A stretch of 64,000 nucleotides of DNA from Coffea arabica (GCF_036785885.1 NC_092314.1:17257638-17321637), one strand, 5' to 3'. Positions 33,700-45,894 are shown, numbered from the stretch's first letter. Translations and numbers: made by a program. Notes: a model not told the origin generated them from the letters alone.

Positions 33700-36431
33700 T
33701 GTGACAGCCCCACTTTCTCCAAAGGCGAACCAGAGGGGTCAGCGGACCGACTGTCCAACTCTCGTCAAGACTCACTATAATCCATTGCAAGAATTACTTG
33801 AAATTTCTAAACTGGCCAAAATAATATTCATTACACCCCAAAATAATATTTACATACATCCAAAAGCTATTACATATGTTCGCGAACAAACGATTCATCA
33901 TTCGGCATCAATCTTAACTACAACCCCAAAATATATACACTACAGTCATTTCTACTAAAATAAAAATTTAATGTCTCTCAAAACATTCCAACTGTATTCT
34001 TGACCACTCTCGGATTGGGATGAACTTAAGCTCAGTGAGCATTCCAGGTAAACAAGCCAATAAGAGAATAACACAATTTAACATGTAAGCACGTTTTTCC
34101 AAATAATTCAAGTAAATCGATTCTCAACATTAGAAACTGATAGGGGAGCAATTAATTGAAATAGGAATCTTTCAATGTAAAATACTTGATAAACAAAAAC
34201 ATTCATGCGTGCATTCAATCATTCGTTCAAATAAATACAAGAATGAACAATAATTTGAACATTAAAAGGATAAGGGGTCACAGGGAGCAACATTCACCTT
34301 ATAACTATCAATAAACAATCCCCTACACTTTTCCACCTTATAACCTCCAAACTCCCACCTTATGTCCTCTGAAAGATCAACAATCCCCTCATTTAACATT
34401 CACCTTATGCCTTTCGAAAAATTAACAATCCTCTCATTTAACATTAAACATTTAACATAGTACTCAAGTCCTTTCGGTAAAGAGTTTTGAGCTTTGCACT
34501 TAACATTGGTAAGTTATAAACCCAAAGCTGTCCAGCTGATCTGACCTCGCAAATGGCGGGTCTTGGATAGGGTGCCAGCATATGGTTAAGCTCAGTTCAG
34601 CCGATGCGATAAAGTACACATCGGCCTACATTCTTGCACATTTATCACACACTCATGCAATGTGAACATGCAACCATAGCAAATTAGCAAGACAAGAAAA
34701 TCACAACAGTCATTCACTTATTCGCATGTCATTCAAAGGAGAGCACTTAAACAAGTAATAAAATTTTCTCAAGTCATGCATAATCAAATAACATGCATTG
34801 GAACACTCACCAATCAATTGCAACCCTTCACTTTAACCCCGATTCATCTTCTTGAACTCTTTCGAGTCCTGTGGTCATATACTATCTTAAAAGACTAGCA
34901 ATATAAGACCAAAATACATGAAGAAATTGAGGTTTCAAAACTTCATTTAGAAAATGCATCAATTTACAAGTTTTATGCCCGTATAACCTATCAAAATATA
35001 ATATTTTCTTGTTGCAATCGAGGAGAAAACGTCATGTGCTTACTAAATCAATGTTGCAAAAGTCATTTAGAGCACAAGAGCATCGATTATAGTCAAACGT
35101 TTGAAGAAATTAGAACAAGACTTTCAAAATACAAAGTTAGAAATTGCCCGACCTAAAATGAATTGAAAAAACTCATTTCCTTTCATTTAAACCTCAATTC
35201 CACTCATAAAACCAAGGTTAAAATGGTTTAACAACTCCAACTTAAATTTGAAAATAGAAGCAAGAACAAGTTTAGAAAATGGAATTTTCTCCAGTTTTGC
35301 GCGACATTGTTTGAAAAATCGTATCGCAAGTTTCTTAAGTCCAAAATTTATAAATTATACTATTGAAAAATAGACTTAAAGGGCTACAATTTTCCAGAAT
35401 ACATATTTGTAAGATTCTATCCATAAATCAGTCAAATTTCAGTCTCAAGTTGCAGCTTCATCAAATAGAAAAATAGAGCAGGTGTGAAAATTCAGTCAAC
35501 TTTGAAAAATCACAGATATTCACTAAGTGTTCTTTAGTTCCAAGTGTCCCAACACTTGTCATCTTCTAGAGTTCTTTAACTCCAAGTGTCCCAATTCTCT
35601 CTTTTATTGCACTAAAGTCCTTATTTTTTTCAAAAATTTCTTTTACACCCCATTAAAAAAGAAATTTTTATTTTACCCCACACATTAACTTTCACATGTA
35701 AAATTGAATAAAAATATTAAGGCAAAATCATCATCATCAAATCAATAAATAACCAAATAGATGACTAAATTAATAAAGTACCGTGTACTTAAATTAGATA
35801 AATTAGCAAAATTTCTGGATTCTCACAAAACCTACAAGATCAACTTATCTTAAACATAAAAGGTAATCTAGCATGTTTACATCTTTTGATCCACCAAACA
35901 AGATGAAATCAACCCACAAACCTACCAAATGTCCTTTCAAATTTAAACCAAGGATGAGTGAAGTAATCAAGGTCTTCCCTTCCTTTTTCCCACAATTCCA
36001 AGCAAGATTGGAACCTGAGTTGGAGAAGTTTTTTCCTCCCCTTTTCTTTCTAACAGTTCTTCGCCTCTCTCTCTCTTTCTCTCTCTTGGAAGACAAGAAA
36101 TTGAAAAAGGAACTAAAAGAGTTTGGTAGGTGAAGTCTTATAAAGTGTTTGGTTCCCAGTGTGCCACTTGTCCAATTCTCATGGTGTCTTACTCCAAATA
36201 TCTTTTTCCCTAATAATCACGTTTTTGCATTAAAACTCCTTCTTTTCACTAAAGTTTCCTCACACACCTCTCTCAAAATCATAACTTACTAACCCCCACA
36301 TGTAACAATATAAAAAAATTATTAAGACTAAAAATCATTGTCAAAACATTAAACAAATAAATAAGTAATTAAATGAATAAAATGCAATGCAATTAAAACG
36401 GGTAAAATGACAAAATTTTCAGGTTCTTACA
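33700..36431 (-). mobile_element. LTR-like block (about 2.73 kb) on the - strand, same superfamily as 6656-9128
   Basis: The + strand begins TGTGACAGCCCCACTTTCTCC and ends TTTTCAGGTTCTTACA. In complement the end is GGGGCTGTCACA and the start is TGTAAGAACCTGAAAATTTT. The solo LTR at 6656 has the related TGTGAGAACCCGAAAATTTT 26 bp after its own start. The flanks aaacc and acttt do not match, so the target-site duplication is lost or the boundary is off. No coding domain is seen. A short CT-rich tract at 36063-36092 resembles other copies' leaders. Confidence 0.65.
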
Positions 36432-37124
36432 ACTTTTACCCATTTTTTTGTATAGAAATCTATGTAGTCTTTATTTTGGATGGGTTAGCTATTATTGTGG
36501 ATGGTTGACAAATATGTACTTCAACAGATGTTGGTGAGTTAAATATTTTGGATCATGTTTGTTTTAGTGAATTAGAAAATATGTCTATGGCTATACATGT
36601 TTTAACAGTTGATTGGGTGTTGAATATCATTAATTTTAATGTTAATCAAACCTATAAGTGGTTGTTTGTAACTGTGTTGGAAATGGTTAGCTCATAGCAA
36701 TATACGTGATTAGCCTATTAGATAAAATTCATTGACAACATAAAATTGTCATTATCCAAAAGTTCACTGAGTGGCAATAGTTATTAGTCATTGAATGAAT
36801 AGGAAATCATTGACGACTCAAAGTCATCACTAGATAACTAAATTCCATGACGATATCTGTGGTAACTATGACAAAAAAACAAGTCAGGGAGTAACAACAT
36901 TAGTCAATGCAGAATGTAAACTTGTTAGTGGTGACTTTGAAGTCTTCATTACGATACGATATTCTATGATTACCTTCTAAAGTCGTCACATGGATACAAT
37001 TTGTGACATAGAACTGGTGACAACTCTATGACCATAGGAAAAGTTGTCACTAATTTATTCTATGACAAATTATGATTTTAAGTGACAAGATTCTTTTATC
37101 ACAAAAGGCTCATTTTCTTGTAGA
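36432..37124. other. CACTA-like right interior and subterminal region
   Basis: No coding sequence. 36720-37124 is dense in gtgac/gtcac words (ttgtcatt, gtcgtcac, tgtgacat) leading to the right terminal repeat. 36432-36719 shows nothing recognisable. Confidence 0.5.
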
Positions 37125-38268
37125 ACTTTAAGTTTTTCTCAAGTGGAAAATCCTGAAACCGATGATTACTATAATTATAAAGGACTACCGGAGTATGCTT
37201 GGAGTCATGCAGTAAAATCAAATCAAGAGTATGAAAAAGTTAAAAAAAAAATATGTTACTTTAAACTCCATGATTGGACGCCAAAGTGCAATAGAGCAAT
37301 GAGTGAAGTGTTTGAGCGATAAAATGAGATTAACATCTACAACATTTATGCTCCTGCTTGTCTACTGAACAGCATCTCTTCTTTTGCTGATGGTATTGGT
37401 TGTGACTATGAGCATTCTCTTTCTCAAGTAATTCCATATTTTCTATCAATTAACTGCATTTCCATAACCTCATACATATGATATATCTTAATGCATGTCG
37501 TACTTGAAGTTTTTGGGATATATTATTATCAGGGTCAAAATATGAGAAGGATAAGATTTGTCCTAGGGAGTTATGACCCGTGCTATTCCAAATATGCTGA
37601 AGAGTATTTCAGCAGAATAAACATTCAAACTGCATTTCACGCCAACAATGGAGAAGGGAATCCACAGTGATTTGGGAAGTCTACAAGTAAATTACTACTT
37701 AAACATTCGTCCTTAGGTTTTCAAGGAGTGTATTAGGTTCACTACTAATAATAATAAATTGACTGATGATACCTAATCATGTTTTCGTTTCTATGACTCT
37801 ATATCGGTGATTCTGTGTTAAGGACACACAATGATAGTGTCCTGACTATCCTACCTGTATATAAGAAACTCATAAAAGGCAGTCTCAAAATTTAGATTTA
37901 TAGGTACCTAATCTTGCCTTTTATTTACTTGTGTTGTTAGGTTTTATGGCATCCGTAATTTGCTAGTCATTAGTCCAATGCACCTACATCAAAGAAAGAA
38001 CCAAGGTTGTCAAATATGCGTTCATGTAACAACTATGTATAAAGCAATCAGCATTCATATATAGGTATAGTCAAGGTTTAGAATAAGTTTCTCATATAAG
38101 TATAGAATATCTGGCCAATTTGGCACTTAAAGGATAGTGGAGTATGAAGGATTGACACTGGTGACTATAAGAGGTGCAAGTCATCTAGTACCTTTCAACA
38201 AGCCAAGCAAAGCTTTGGCTCTCATCCAATCTTTCTTGTCTGGCAAAAATCTCCCTATTCATCGCTGA

Positions 38269-39672
38269 ATTACAAATATAGTCTACCAAAATTTTCTTCA
38301 TTTTGACATATACACCTTTGTTCAGGCACATAAAAAATAAGCACCCCTATGATGGTGCATACAAAGCATTAATCTTTAAAATAACACCCCCTTCAAATCT
38401 GATATCCTGCGTTCTCCAGCTCAAAGAAATAGTAGTATGAATTAGTTCTTGGACTCCAAGTCTTGGTTGATCTACAAACGCAAATGTATTCCATTGTTGT
38501 CACTTTTTTCTTCTCTATTGTTCCTCTGAATTGTTTCTGCATGTTGGTTACCAAAGCTTTAATGCTAAGGAAAAAAAAACGAAAACAAAAACAAAGCAGA
38601 CTTTGGGCTATAATTAATACATCTTTAATTGGAAAGAAGGTGTAAATCACATTGAATTGTGATAGAGCATAAGAGATAGTGAAAATATTGAAATCCAAAA
38701 GTTCCAAAAGAAAGAAACTTACTTGCTTCCTTGCTTGGGAAATGGAAAATTAAATGATAGTCCATACAAATCAAGTTAAAAAATGGATATTCTCATTTTA
38801 TTCTACTCAAATAAATCTTTATTTAGCTACACCAAATATCACTCCCACCTGGTAAGGAGTAGAAGTTTTTCAATGGACTTATGTTGGTTGATCAATAAAA
38901 AGATTTTTAGTGTAATTTTGCATACCACGTACTTCAATTCAAGTTTGAATTATTTCTTGATTTACGAGGTACATATTTTGATTTGCTCATAAAAAATAAG
39001 CTTATTAGTGTTAGGAGTGAATAAGGTTAACACTATATACCTTGTTATTTAGCAAGTACAACACCTATCAAGTATCTCCACAATTTTTGCTGCACTACAC
39101 TAAGCAATTTTAGCCGTTAACACTGTAATATACTAAGACTCACAGACCTTTTTTTCGAAAAAAGTTTCTTGTGTACTAGCAAGGTCCTAAAAACCATGTC
39201 TTTGTCCCTTTTTCTTTTCTTTGGATAAGTGAAATTTTAAAACCACTTAATCTACCATTGTCTGTGAGAAATGTCTTAATTGGATTACAAATGTTTTGCT
39301 ACAAAACATGGAATTTATTTGCCAAGAAAGATTCCTTTTCATGCTTTCTTGTCTTAATTGGCTAGCTTTTTTTTACTAAAATATTAGACATTATGTAGCA
39401 TCAAGTACTTTACAAAGAGTGATTGTTTTCTTCATTCTTTTAACCTTTTTCGCCTTTTTCTAAGTAGTGTCACTATTAGATTTAAATAAGGCTATTGATA
39501 TCAAGTGAGTGTTTATAAGAGAGATAGGAAAAGTCCAAACTTGCTTACCCATGAGAGTTTGCTTCTTAAAATGGGCCATTTTCACAAATTTTTTTTTTTG
39601 CACTCAAAATGTCAGATGGATATGTAACTAAGGAGGTGGCATGGTATTATTAATGGGGAGTTTTTTTTTTTT
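38269..39672. other. Intergenic stretch downstream of the SCPL pseudogene
   Basis: AT-rich. I see no coding, RNA or transposon signature. It ends in a 15 bp T run at the border of the segmental duplication. Confidence 0.5.
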
Positions 39673-39947
39673 TTTGCTTTAGCTATATGCTGGATAAATG
39701 CATTGGAGAATTGGGACAAGGTCTGAAATTCTTATTAACTCCGTGATCTTCATCTTGATTAAGTAGGAGTGCTAGTAAATAGTAATATTTACTACACTGC
39801 TAACTACACTACACCCTTCACAGTTCAATAGTGGGTTCTCTCTTTCTCTCTCTCTCGCTAGGAGTGGAAGGAAGCAATCCTCCAAGGCTTAAAGCTTCCT
39901 CTGCATTTTTACTTTTTTCCTCGTGAATCATCTACTAGTAAATTAAA

Positions 39948-42640
39948 ATGAAACGACCACCACAAATGCTCCAACTTTTGCACAAGGGGGATAGGGTGGA
40001 GGTTCGCAAACGAGATACTCCTACAACAAAAATCAAGTTTTCTTTTAGTTTCCAATGATAGTGCTCCAGCGATCCTCCACCAGGAGCACCGACCGCCTGA
40101 AGAACCACATCTATACGGAGTTCGAGACCTTTAGAACAATAGCAACTGCAATCCAACCTAAGGATAAGTCTGATGATGATCATGATAGGACCCTCTTGCT
40201 AAGAGAATTCGTGGACCTTGGTGATGTCAGGCCGATGGCACTCAAGGAGTTGCATAGGTTCTTTAAAATTGGGGAATCCGTGGAGACCTTTTGCAGGGAC
40301 AAAAACAGCAGGATTGGAGGAAAGCCAAGGTTTTGGACATTGTGGAGAACTCTAAGTATACGGTGGCCATTCTTGCTAATACAACTAGTATTCATGATCA
40401 TGATAATGTTGATAGTGGGAAAAGTATCATCGTAGAGGAAGCAGAGCAGTGGGGATTGAGGGTTTTCAAGAATTGGGATGACGATTTTTGGGTACCACCC
40501 CTTCAGTTTGAAGTACTCTATTTCTACCCCACTCACTAACTCGTCCCTTTCCAATCCGTCTTTCTTTTTTTTCTTTTTTTCTCCCAATAATATAAAATTT
40601 TGATTCTTAATCCATAGAATGGAGAATAATGGAGTTGATTTTTGAGGAGCAATCAAAGTGAAATTCACTATAAATTTCATGTCATTTCTATGCAATGTGG
40701 ATAATTTAACTCCTTCCATATTTGTGTTCTATTTTATTTTTCTCCTTAAAGTTTTCACTAACTTGCAAACATTTAGCTAAATATGCACAAAGCCTGAAAC
40801 AAGAATAAAGAAAGATGCATTAATTGCATTCCAATTTATTATTTATCTGCTTAGCTTTTGAATTGTTGATGTACAGAAACCCTCACTCAATTCAAATACC
40901 TCTTCACAGAGTGTCAAGTTGAGGATGAAGTGCCACCAAAAGTCATTTTGCCTAAAGTTTCACAAGGGAATGTCGGTGGAGGTCAAAAGTGATGGAGAAG
41001 GTTTCCAGGATCGTGGTATCAAGCAACTATACTTGGATCTTTGGGAAATGCCAAGTTCCTGGCGGAATACCTAACACTCATGACAAAGGATAAGACTCAA
41101 TTTTTCAAAGAAGCTGACATTTCATGCATCAAACCTTCTCCACCAAAAATTCATCAGGTTGAGCCTTTTGAAGTTTATACACAAGTGGATGCTTGGTATA
41201 ATAATGGTTGGTGGGTAGGTCATATATCCAAGGTCAAAGATGACTTTAAGTACAAGGTTTTTTTGGGAATACAAATGAGGAAATTGATTTTGAACATGTC
41301 CAATTGAGACCTCATCAAGATTGGCTCAAGGACAAATGGGCTGCAGTTCCCAAAGTATGATTCTTATCAATTTTTCTTATCTGCTTCATGTTTTTGTTTT
41401 CTCCAAGAAAATCTTTTTCATCTCTTAAGCTGCATCATGTGAAGATAATATTATACTTCTCTAGATAAGCATTGTTCATTTCATAGCACTTCTTGTTTTT
41501 TGGTGGCAGATGATTGAATTGCAGAAGAGTTTAGCTAAAATTGGGATAAAGTCTGGAGACTTGAAGCTCAGGATAAAATGTAGTGGAAACACAGAGGAGA
41601 AGAAGTTTAACAAGGGATAATGGTAGAGGTCAAGAGTGATGAACAAGGATACCATGGTTCTTGGTACATTGCAGCCATTACTTGCCCCGTTACAGATGAC
41701 AGGTTTTGGTTGAATATCAAACGCTGAGAACAGATGATGAAGCTGAACCCTTTAGAGATGTGGCTAAAAGTTCTTACATCAGGCCTTGTCCACCTCGTGT
41801 TCAAAAGCTTGACAGTTATAAATTGTTTGAAAAAGTTGATGCATGGTCTAATGATGAATGGTAGGTTGGTCTTATTAGCAAAGTTCTTAGAAACTTCAAG
41901 TATGTAACTTATTTCAAGACCTCAAATGAGGAAATGGAATTTGGTCATTATGATTTGCGGCCTCATCAAGAATGGATTGGGGGAAAATGGATCACTGCTT
42001 CCAAGGTATGGATTTAAATGCTCTTTTGGAAGCATATATTAGTTCAGTAAATCATTTCTGAAATCTCTGAGGTCCTTAATTGGACCCATGGTGGTGTTGT
42101 AAAGATATTCATGATTATGAAGATACTTATGAATTCTTTTAAATCTATGCTAACTATGAATGTTACTTGAAATGCAGAAGAAGTCCAAGCTTGGAAAGTT
42201 GAGGGGACAAATTGGTGTAGTATTGGCTCCGTGTTTTTGTAATGGGATGAAGATAGAGGTGAAAAAATGATGAAGTAGATTACATGGGTTCTTGGTATCC
42301 TGCAACTATTGTTAAACCCATAGGAAATGGAAAGTATTTAGTAGAATATCAAACTCTAAAGACTGATGATGAAACTAAACTTCTCAAAGAAGAAACTGAT
42401 GCTTTCTGCATAAGACCATGTCCCCCAATTGTTTAGCAAATTGAGCGATTCAAACCACTTGAAGATGTTGATGCATGGTACAATGAAGGGTAGTAGGATG
42501 GTCAGATATGTTAAGTGGTCAACGGTTCAAAGTACACAGTTTATTTTGAGACCACAAATGAAGTCATGGAGTTTCAACATTCTGATTTGAGGCCTCATTG
42601 AGATTGGATTAATCAACAATGGATTTGGCCTATGAGGGTA
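39948..42640 (+). pseudogene. Agenet/Tudor-repeat protein pseudogene, copy 2
   Basis: Four Agenet modules are visible. They lie at 39948-40530 (KGDRVEVRKRDT), 40920-41355 (GNAKFLAEYLTLMTKDKTQF; VDAWYNNGWWVGHISKVKDD), 41510-42005 (YQTLRTDDEAEPF region; GHYDLRPHQEWIGGKW) and 42180-42640 (GNGKYLVEYQTLKTDDE; FQHSDLRPH). Such paired Tudor-like modules are typical of plant DUF724/Agenet proteins, proposed to bind modified histones or RNA. A one-base loss near 40015 relative to copy 1 shifts module 1. A two-base loss near 41615 breaks module 3. Stops replace residues in module 4 (after VDAWYNEG). Both copies are therefore non-functional, with different lesions. Confidence 0.8.
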
Positions 42641-42883
42641 TGAATCTCAGTGCTAATTCTCTATGCAGTATTATTATTCTCAAATGCACATAAAATGGCT
42701 TAGGAAGTTACCACTACAAATTTATTAGCCCGTATCATCATCAGATGAAGCACAAGACCATGAACTATTTTGTCTTCTGCAACTTAGAGTATGAGACATC
42801 AATAGTTTTGTAATTGCAACAGTTTCATTGTTTGCATTGATCACTTATCCAAGGATTTTCTTGTGTGTTTACAAACCAATTTC

Positions 42884-43263
42884 TTTTGGCTATCTGCTTT
42901 TATAGGGAAGGTTTTGATGATCACCAAGGTAGCTATGCAGGAGAGGGCATGTACACCACTGATTTGAGATTTTATGCTGATAGACGTCTCCTCTCATCTT
43001 GCAATAGTTGAAGCATGACTTCATCCCTTTCTGGAGATGGGATGATAATATATGCCTATGTTGAAATTGGTGCATCCAACAATAATTACTATGATGTATT
43101 GGTATATGGCTGCTTATGTATATTTTTGTCTTTCTCAGTTGTGGGTTGGTTAGGAATGACCTCGACATTTCTAATAATTAGAAAGACTTGATCTTTAAAG
43201 TAAGAATCTATCCAAGGGTTTTAAAATTTTAATCCTTTTATATTTGTAATATCCCGTATTTTC
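42884..43263 (+). other. Tail of Agenet copy 2, absent from copy 1
   Basis: It follows a T-rich stretch ending in TATAG (42901-42905), which looks like a splice acceptor. The segment reads GKVLMITKVAMQERACTPLI before a stop, so it may be a last exon plus 3' untranslated DNA. Copy 1 lacks it; its deletion ends fall in similar acaaaccaatt sequence. Confidence 0.35.
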
Positions 43264-43310
43264 TGTACATATTATTTCCTTATGGAGATTTAATAGTAAG
43301 TATTCTAATT

Positions 43311-43354
43311 GCCATATTCTCATCGTCTTCACTTTCCATCTGAGCTCAACCAAG
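43311..43354 (+). pseudogene. Duplicated NOL6 exon 23 remnant
   Basis: Aligns with 63261-63304 (LPYPHRLLFPSELNQ region). It begins in mid-exon at the duplication breakpoint. The donor CAAG|GTTGTA of the parent is changed to CAAG|CTGTAA, so it could not splice. The parent's intron sequence follows to 43528, where the Copia element is inserted. Confidence 0.88.
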
Positions 43355-43528
43355 CTGTAATTAATTCCTTTTTCATTCTTTCACTGTTTTCGGCCTTGTT
43401 TCCCTTTGTCTTGCTTGGTGTCAAAAGTATGGTTAGATGCTCCAGCAAATGTGCATCTAGACTCTCTCCTAGCCACCCCACCCAATGTGCACATATTTAC
43501 TGTTTGCTTTCATGTGTCAGGGGCTTGG

Positions 43529-44103
43529 TGTTAGAAAAACATGAAAGTAGGATTTTTAACCATAACTCATAAATCATGAGACAAGGAACATTTAAACGTA
43601 CCTTGTGCCATTGAATATGTCTCTACTTGAACTTGTGTTAAAAACTTGACCCTCACTTGCTATAGCTCTTGATCTTCCCTCTCCTACTCTCTCTTATGTT
43701 TGCTGTAATGATGGGATAATTCTTTTGCAAAACTTGTCCAATGGAGAGAGGGACCAAGAGCCTATTTATAGATACATAAGTGACCCTTCCCATCATGATC
43801 ATTAATAAGGCCCATTCATTCTTCCTTTGGATAAGATAAATCTTATCATGAATCACTTGTTTTTCAAGAATGTATATACATAGCCTTAATAGTATGTACA
43901 TTCATTTATGTGAGGTTCCATGAATGGTAGGATAAGTTCATTTATCACTTTAGCTAGATTCATGACTTTGGTCATTGAATCTTGTGCTCTATTAATTAGG
44001 TACATGACTTTGGTCATAATACCTTGAACCAATCCATTCACCAATGTGGGATAGAATTACATTTATGTGGTCAAATAGGCCACATTAAGTTATTATTCCA
44101 ACG
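43529..44103 (-). repeat. 3' LTR of the Copia element
   Basis: 575 bp, adjoining the polypurine tract at its high-coordinate end. That terminal base is G instead of A, so in element orientation it begins CGTTGG. Confidence 0.93.
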
Positions 44104-44115
44104 TTCTCCCACTTG
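44104..44115 (-). other. Polypurine tract of the Copia element
   Basis: On the - strand the sequence AAGTGGGAGAA lies directly against the 3' LTR. Confidence 0.8.
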
Positions 44116-44428
44116 GACAAATGATCACGTAAATATCATAAAAACAAGTAAAGAGAGGCCACCAAAATACTTACATTTGTCCTACGCAGTGACTGGAATC
44201 GATCATGGTGGTCAAGTAATAATGTAATACAATCCCTTCCATGTATCACAATTTCAATCACTGTATGTAGACAAATCGAATAAGGAAGATACAATGGATT
44301 AAAACTGTCAAATTCATCAATGGTCCAAAAATTCCTGTACAATATCTCTATATAATGTGCACAAAAACCTGTTTCTTATACAGGAAATAAGTATCACAAT
44401 CACGTGTTTCAAATTACACAAATCCAAG

Positions 44429-44719
44429 TTACAATAATTCAGCAAGACCCATCGAACTAGTGTGTTCTTTAAACTTATTCGGCGCCAAAACTTTCATTAA
44501 AGCATCTTCAAGCATCACATCCGTTCGGAGATGTTCAATGGACACCTTCTGTTGCTGTATTCTTTTACGAACAACATGATACTTCAACTCAATGTGCTTA
44601 GACTTACTAGAGTACTTGTTGTTTTTAGAAAAGAATACAACAGCGAAATTATCACAGTAAAGTGTTATTGGTCGAGATATAGAGTTTATGACTTGAATCC
44701 CCTCTATAAAATTCCACAA
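44429..44719 (-). pseudogene. Copia RNase H, C-terminal part
   Basis: A 96-codon piece with PITLYCDNFAVVFFSKNN, KSKHIELKYHVVR and VMLEDALMKVLAPNKF, the last RNase H blocks of plant Copia polyproteins. The frame upstream is lost between 44720 and 44806, where the start of the domain reads in another frame. The domain removes the RNA strand during cDNA synthesis. Confidence 0.88.
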
Positions 44720-44806
44720 CTAGATAGCTTGAGAAGTAGCCTCATGACATGCGATAAATTCTGCTTCCATTGTAGAGGAAACAGTTATGGATTGCTTTAC
44801 TCTTTT

Positions 44807-45894
44807 CTAAGATATGGCTCCTCCAGCCAGCATGAAAATATATCCAGAAGTGGATTTCATACTATCAAGGCATCCCATAAAATCTGAATCCGAGTACCCA
44901 ATAATATCAAGATGACCACTGTGCCTGTAGGTAAGCATCAAGCCTTTTGTACCTTGAAGGTATTGCATTACCCTTTTAGCTGCCTTCCAGTGATCCATAC
45001 CCGGATTACTCTGATATCGTCCAAGCATTCCGACTGCAAAACTAAGATTAGGCCACGTGCAAGTCTGGGCATACATTAAACTACCAACGGCAGAGGCATA
45101 TGGAACATGGCACATTTGTTGTCTCTCAATATCATTCTGAGGACATTGACTTTGACTAAACTTATCACCTTTAGCAATTAGGGATGGAGTTGCTGAACAA
45201 TTTTGCATGTGAAATCTTTCAAGAACTTTATTGATATAAGTCTGTTGAGATAAACCAAGAATTCTCTAAGTTCTATCTCTATGGATCTTAATGCCAAGTA
45301 CAAAGGATGCGTCACTCATATCCTTCATCTCAAAGTTCTTAGAAAGATATTCTTTTGTCTCATGCAACAAACTTAAACTGTTGGTAGCGAGCAAAATGTC
45401 ATCAACATATAAGATCAAAAATATGAACTTATTCCCACTGACCTTCAGATATATACATTTATCAAATTTATTTTCTTGAAATCCAAAGGTCGTAATGGTA
45501 TTGGCAAACTTAAGATACCATTGTCGGGAGGCCTGTTTAAGTCCATATATAGATCTACTAAGTTTACAAACCAATTGCTCATTTTCTTCCTCTTGAAAAC
45601 CTTCTGGTTGTTGCATGTATATTTCTTCATCTAGATTCCTATTTAAAAGGCCATTTTTACATCCATTTGATGTAACTCTAAATCAAAATGAGCTACCAAG
45701 GCCATAATGATTCGAAATGAGTCCTTCTTTGATAGAGGAGAGAAAGTCTCATTATAATCAATGCCTTCTCTTTGAGTGAATCCTTTTGCCACTAGTCTGG
45801 CCTTATAACGGTCAATGTTACCTTTAGAGTCTCGTTTAGTTTTGAATACCCATTTACACTGAATGAGTACATGCCCCTTAGGTAATTCAACCAA
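44807..45894 (-). pseudogene. Copia reverse transcriptase, in three frame pieces
   Basis: 45643-45894 holds the RT start (QCKWVFKTKRDSKGNIDRYK, ARLVAKGFTQREGIDYNETF). 45266-45616 holds the palm, with YVDDILLATN carrying the catalytic DD pair. 44807-45208 holds the connection and start of RNase H (SAVGSLMYAQTCTWPNLSFA, IIGYSDSDFMGCLDSMKSTS). Frame changes near 45630 and 45240 separate the pieces. Motif order is complete, so damage is light compared with the Athila copy. Confidence 0.92.

Larger units (their letters stand above)
25855..37124. mobile_element. CACTA-like element (about 11.3 kb with nested insertions) in an SCPL intron
   Basis: The left end reads TCCTACAAGAAAATGA, and the right end in complement reads TTCTACAAGAAAATGA. 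The shared CTACAAGAAAATGA matches the CACTACAAGAAA ends of plant En/Spm elements, with the first bases mutated. Both ends are followed inward by 300-400 bp rich in scattered TGTGACAA/GTCGTCAC-like words, as in CACTA subterminal regions. Continuous SCPL homology on both sides (donor at 25561, acceptor at 37143) agrees with one insertion in an intron. No transposase was recognised, and I could not define the expected 3 bp target-site copy. The interior contains a LINE (28203-30887) and LTR-like blocks (31128-32801, 33700-36431). The remaining 26200-28188 is AT-rich with nothing recognisable. Confidence 0.6.
24444..38268 (+). pseudogene. Serine carboxypeptidase-like (SCPL) pseudogene split by transposons
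   Basis: Exon-like pieces in correct order: 24444-24539 (NLLFLESLIGAPFSYTNTSS), 24661-24752 (WLERFPQFKTRDFY in shifting frames), 25472-25560 (QLADLVYDRNKDARNYSHIN), 37144-37427 (PETDDYYNYKGLPEYAWSHA; IYNIYAPACLLNSISS), 37533-37686 (LGSYDPCYSKYAEEYFSRIN), about 37803-37903 (SDSVLRTHNDSVLTILPVYK) and about 38129-38268 ([20 protein letters not shown], stop at 38266). SCPL proteins are secreted hydrolases or acyltransferases with a Ser-Asp-His triad. The catalytic Ser motif GESYAG is destroyed by a small deletion (reads FYILEEL). No exon with the catalytic Asp was found between 37904 and 38128. The His block remains as GASHLVP. In-frame stops follow EVFER and GEGNPQ. The 5' exons are absent; the long solo LTR ends only 115 bp upstream. 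The 11.6 kb third intron holds the transposon cluster. Confidence 0.87.
39673..43310 (+). repeat. Segmental duplication, copy 2 (Agenet locus)
   Basis: Matches 14591-17128 on the same strand through leader, exons, introns and downstream DNA. It is longer, with a complete second module and 42884-43263 retained. It stops where the duplicated nucleolar protein 6 tail begins. Confidence 0.9.

Noticed and set aside
35845-36133. Overlapping ORFs on both strands rich in Lys/Arg/Glu or Ser/Phe
   Set aside because: Simple-sequence CT/GA composition in an LTR leader, no domain.
36432-36440. Searched for a target-site duplication matching aaacc at 33695-33699
   Set aside because: The flank after 36431 reads acttt, so the LTR-like block cannot be called a clean solo LTR.
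38393-38707. 104-codon - strand ORF downstream of the SCPL pseudogene
   Set aside because: No recognisable domain and AT-rich composition. Overlapping ORFs on the other strand are equally open.
43653-43901. 82-codon - strand ORF
   Set aside because: Lies inside the Copia 3' LTR; the corresponding 5' LTR lacks the same open frame.
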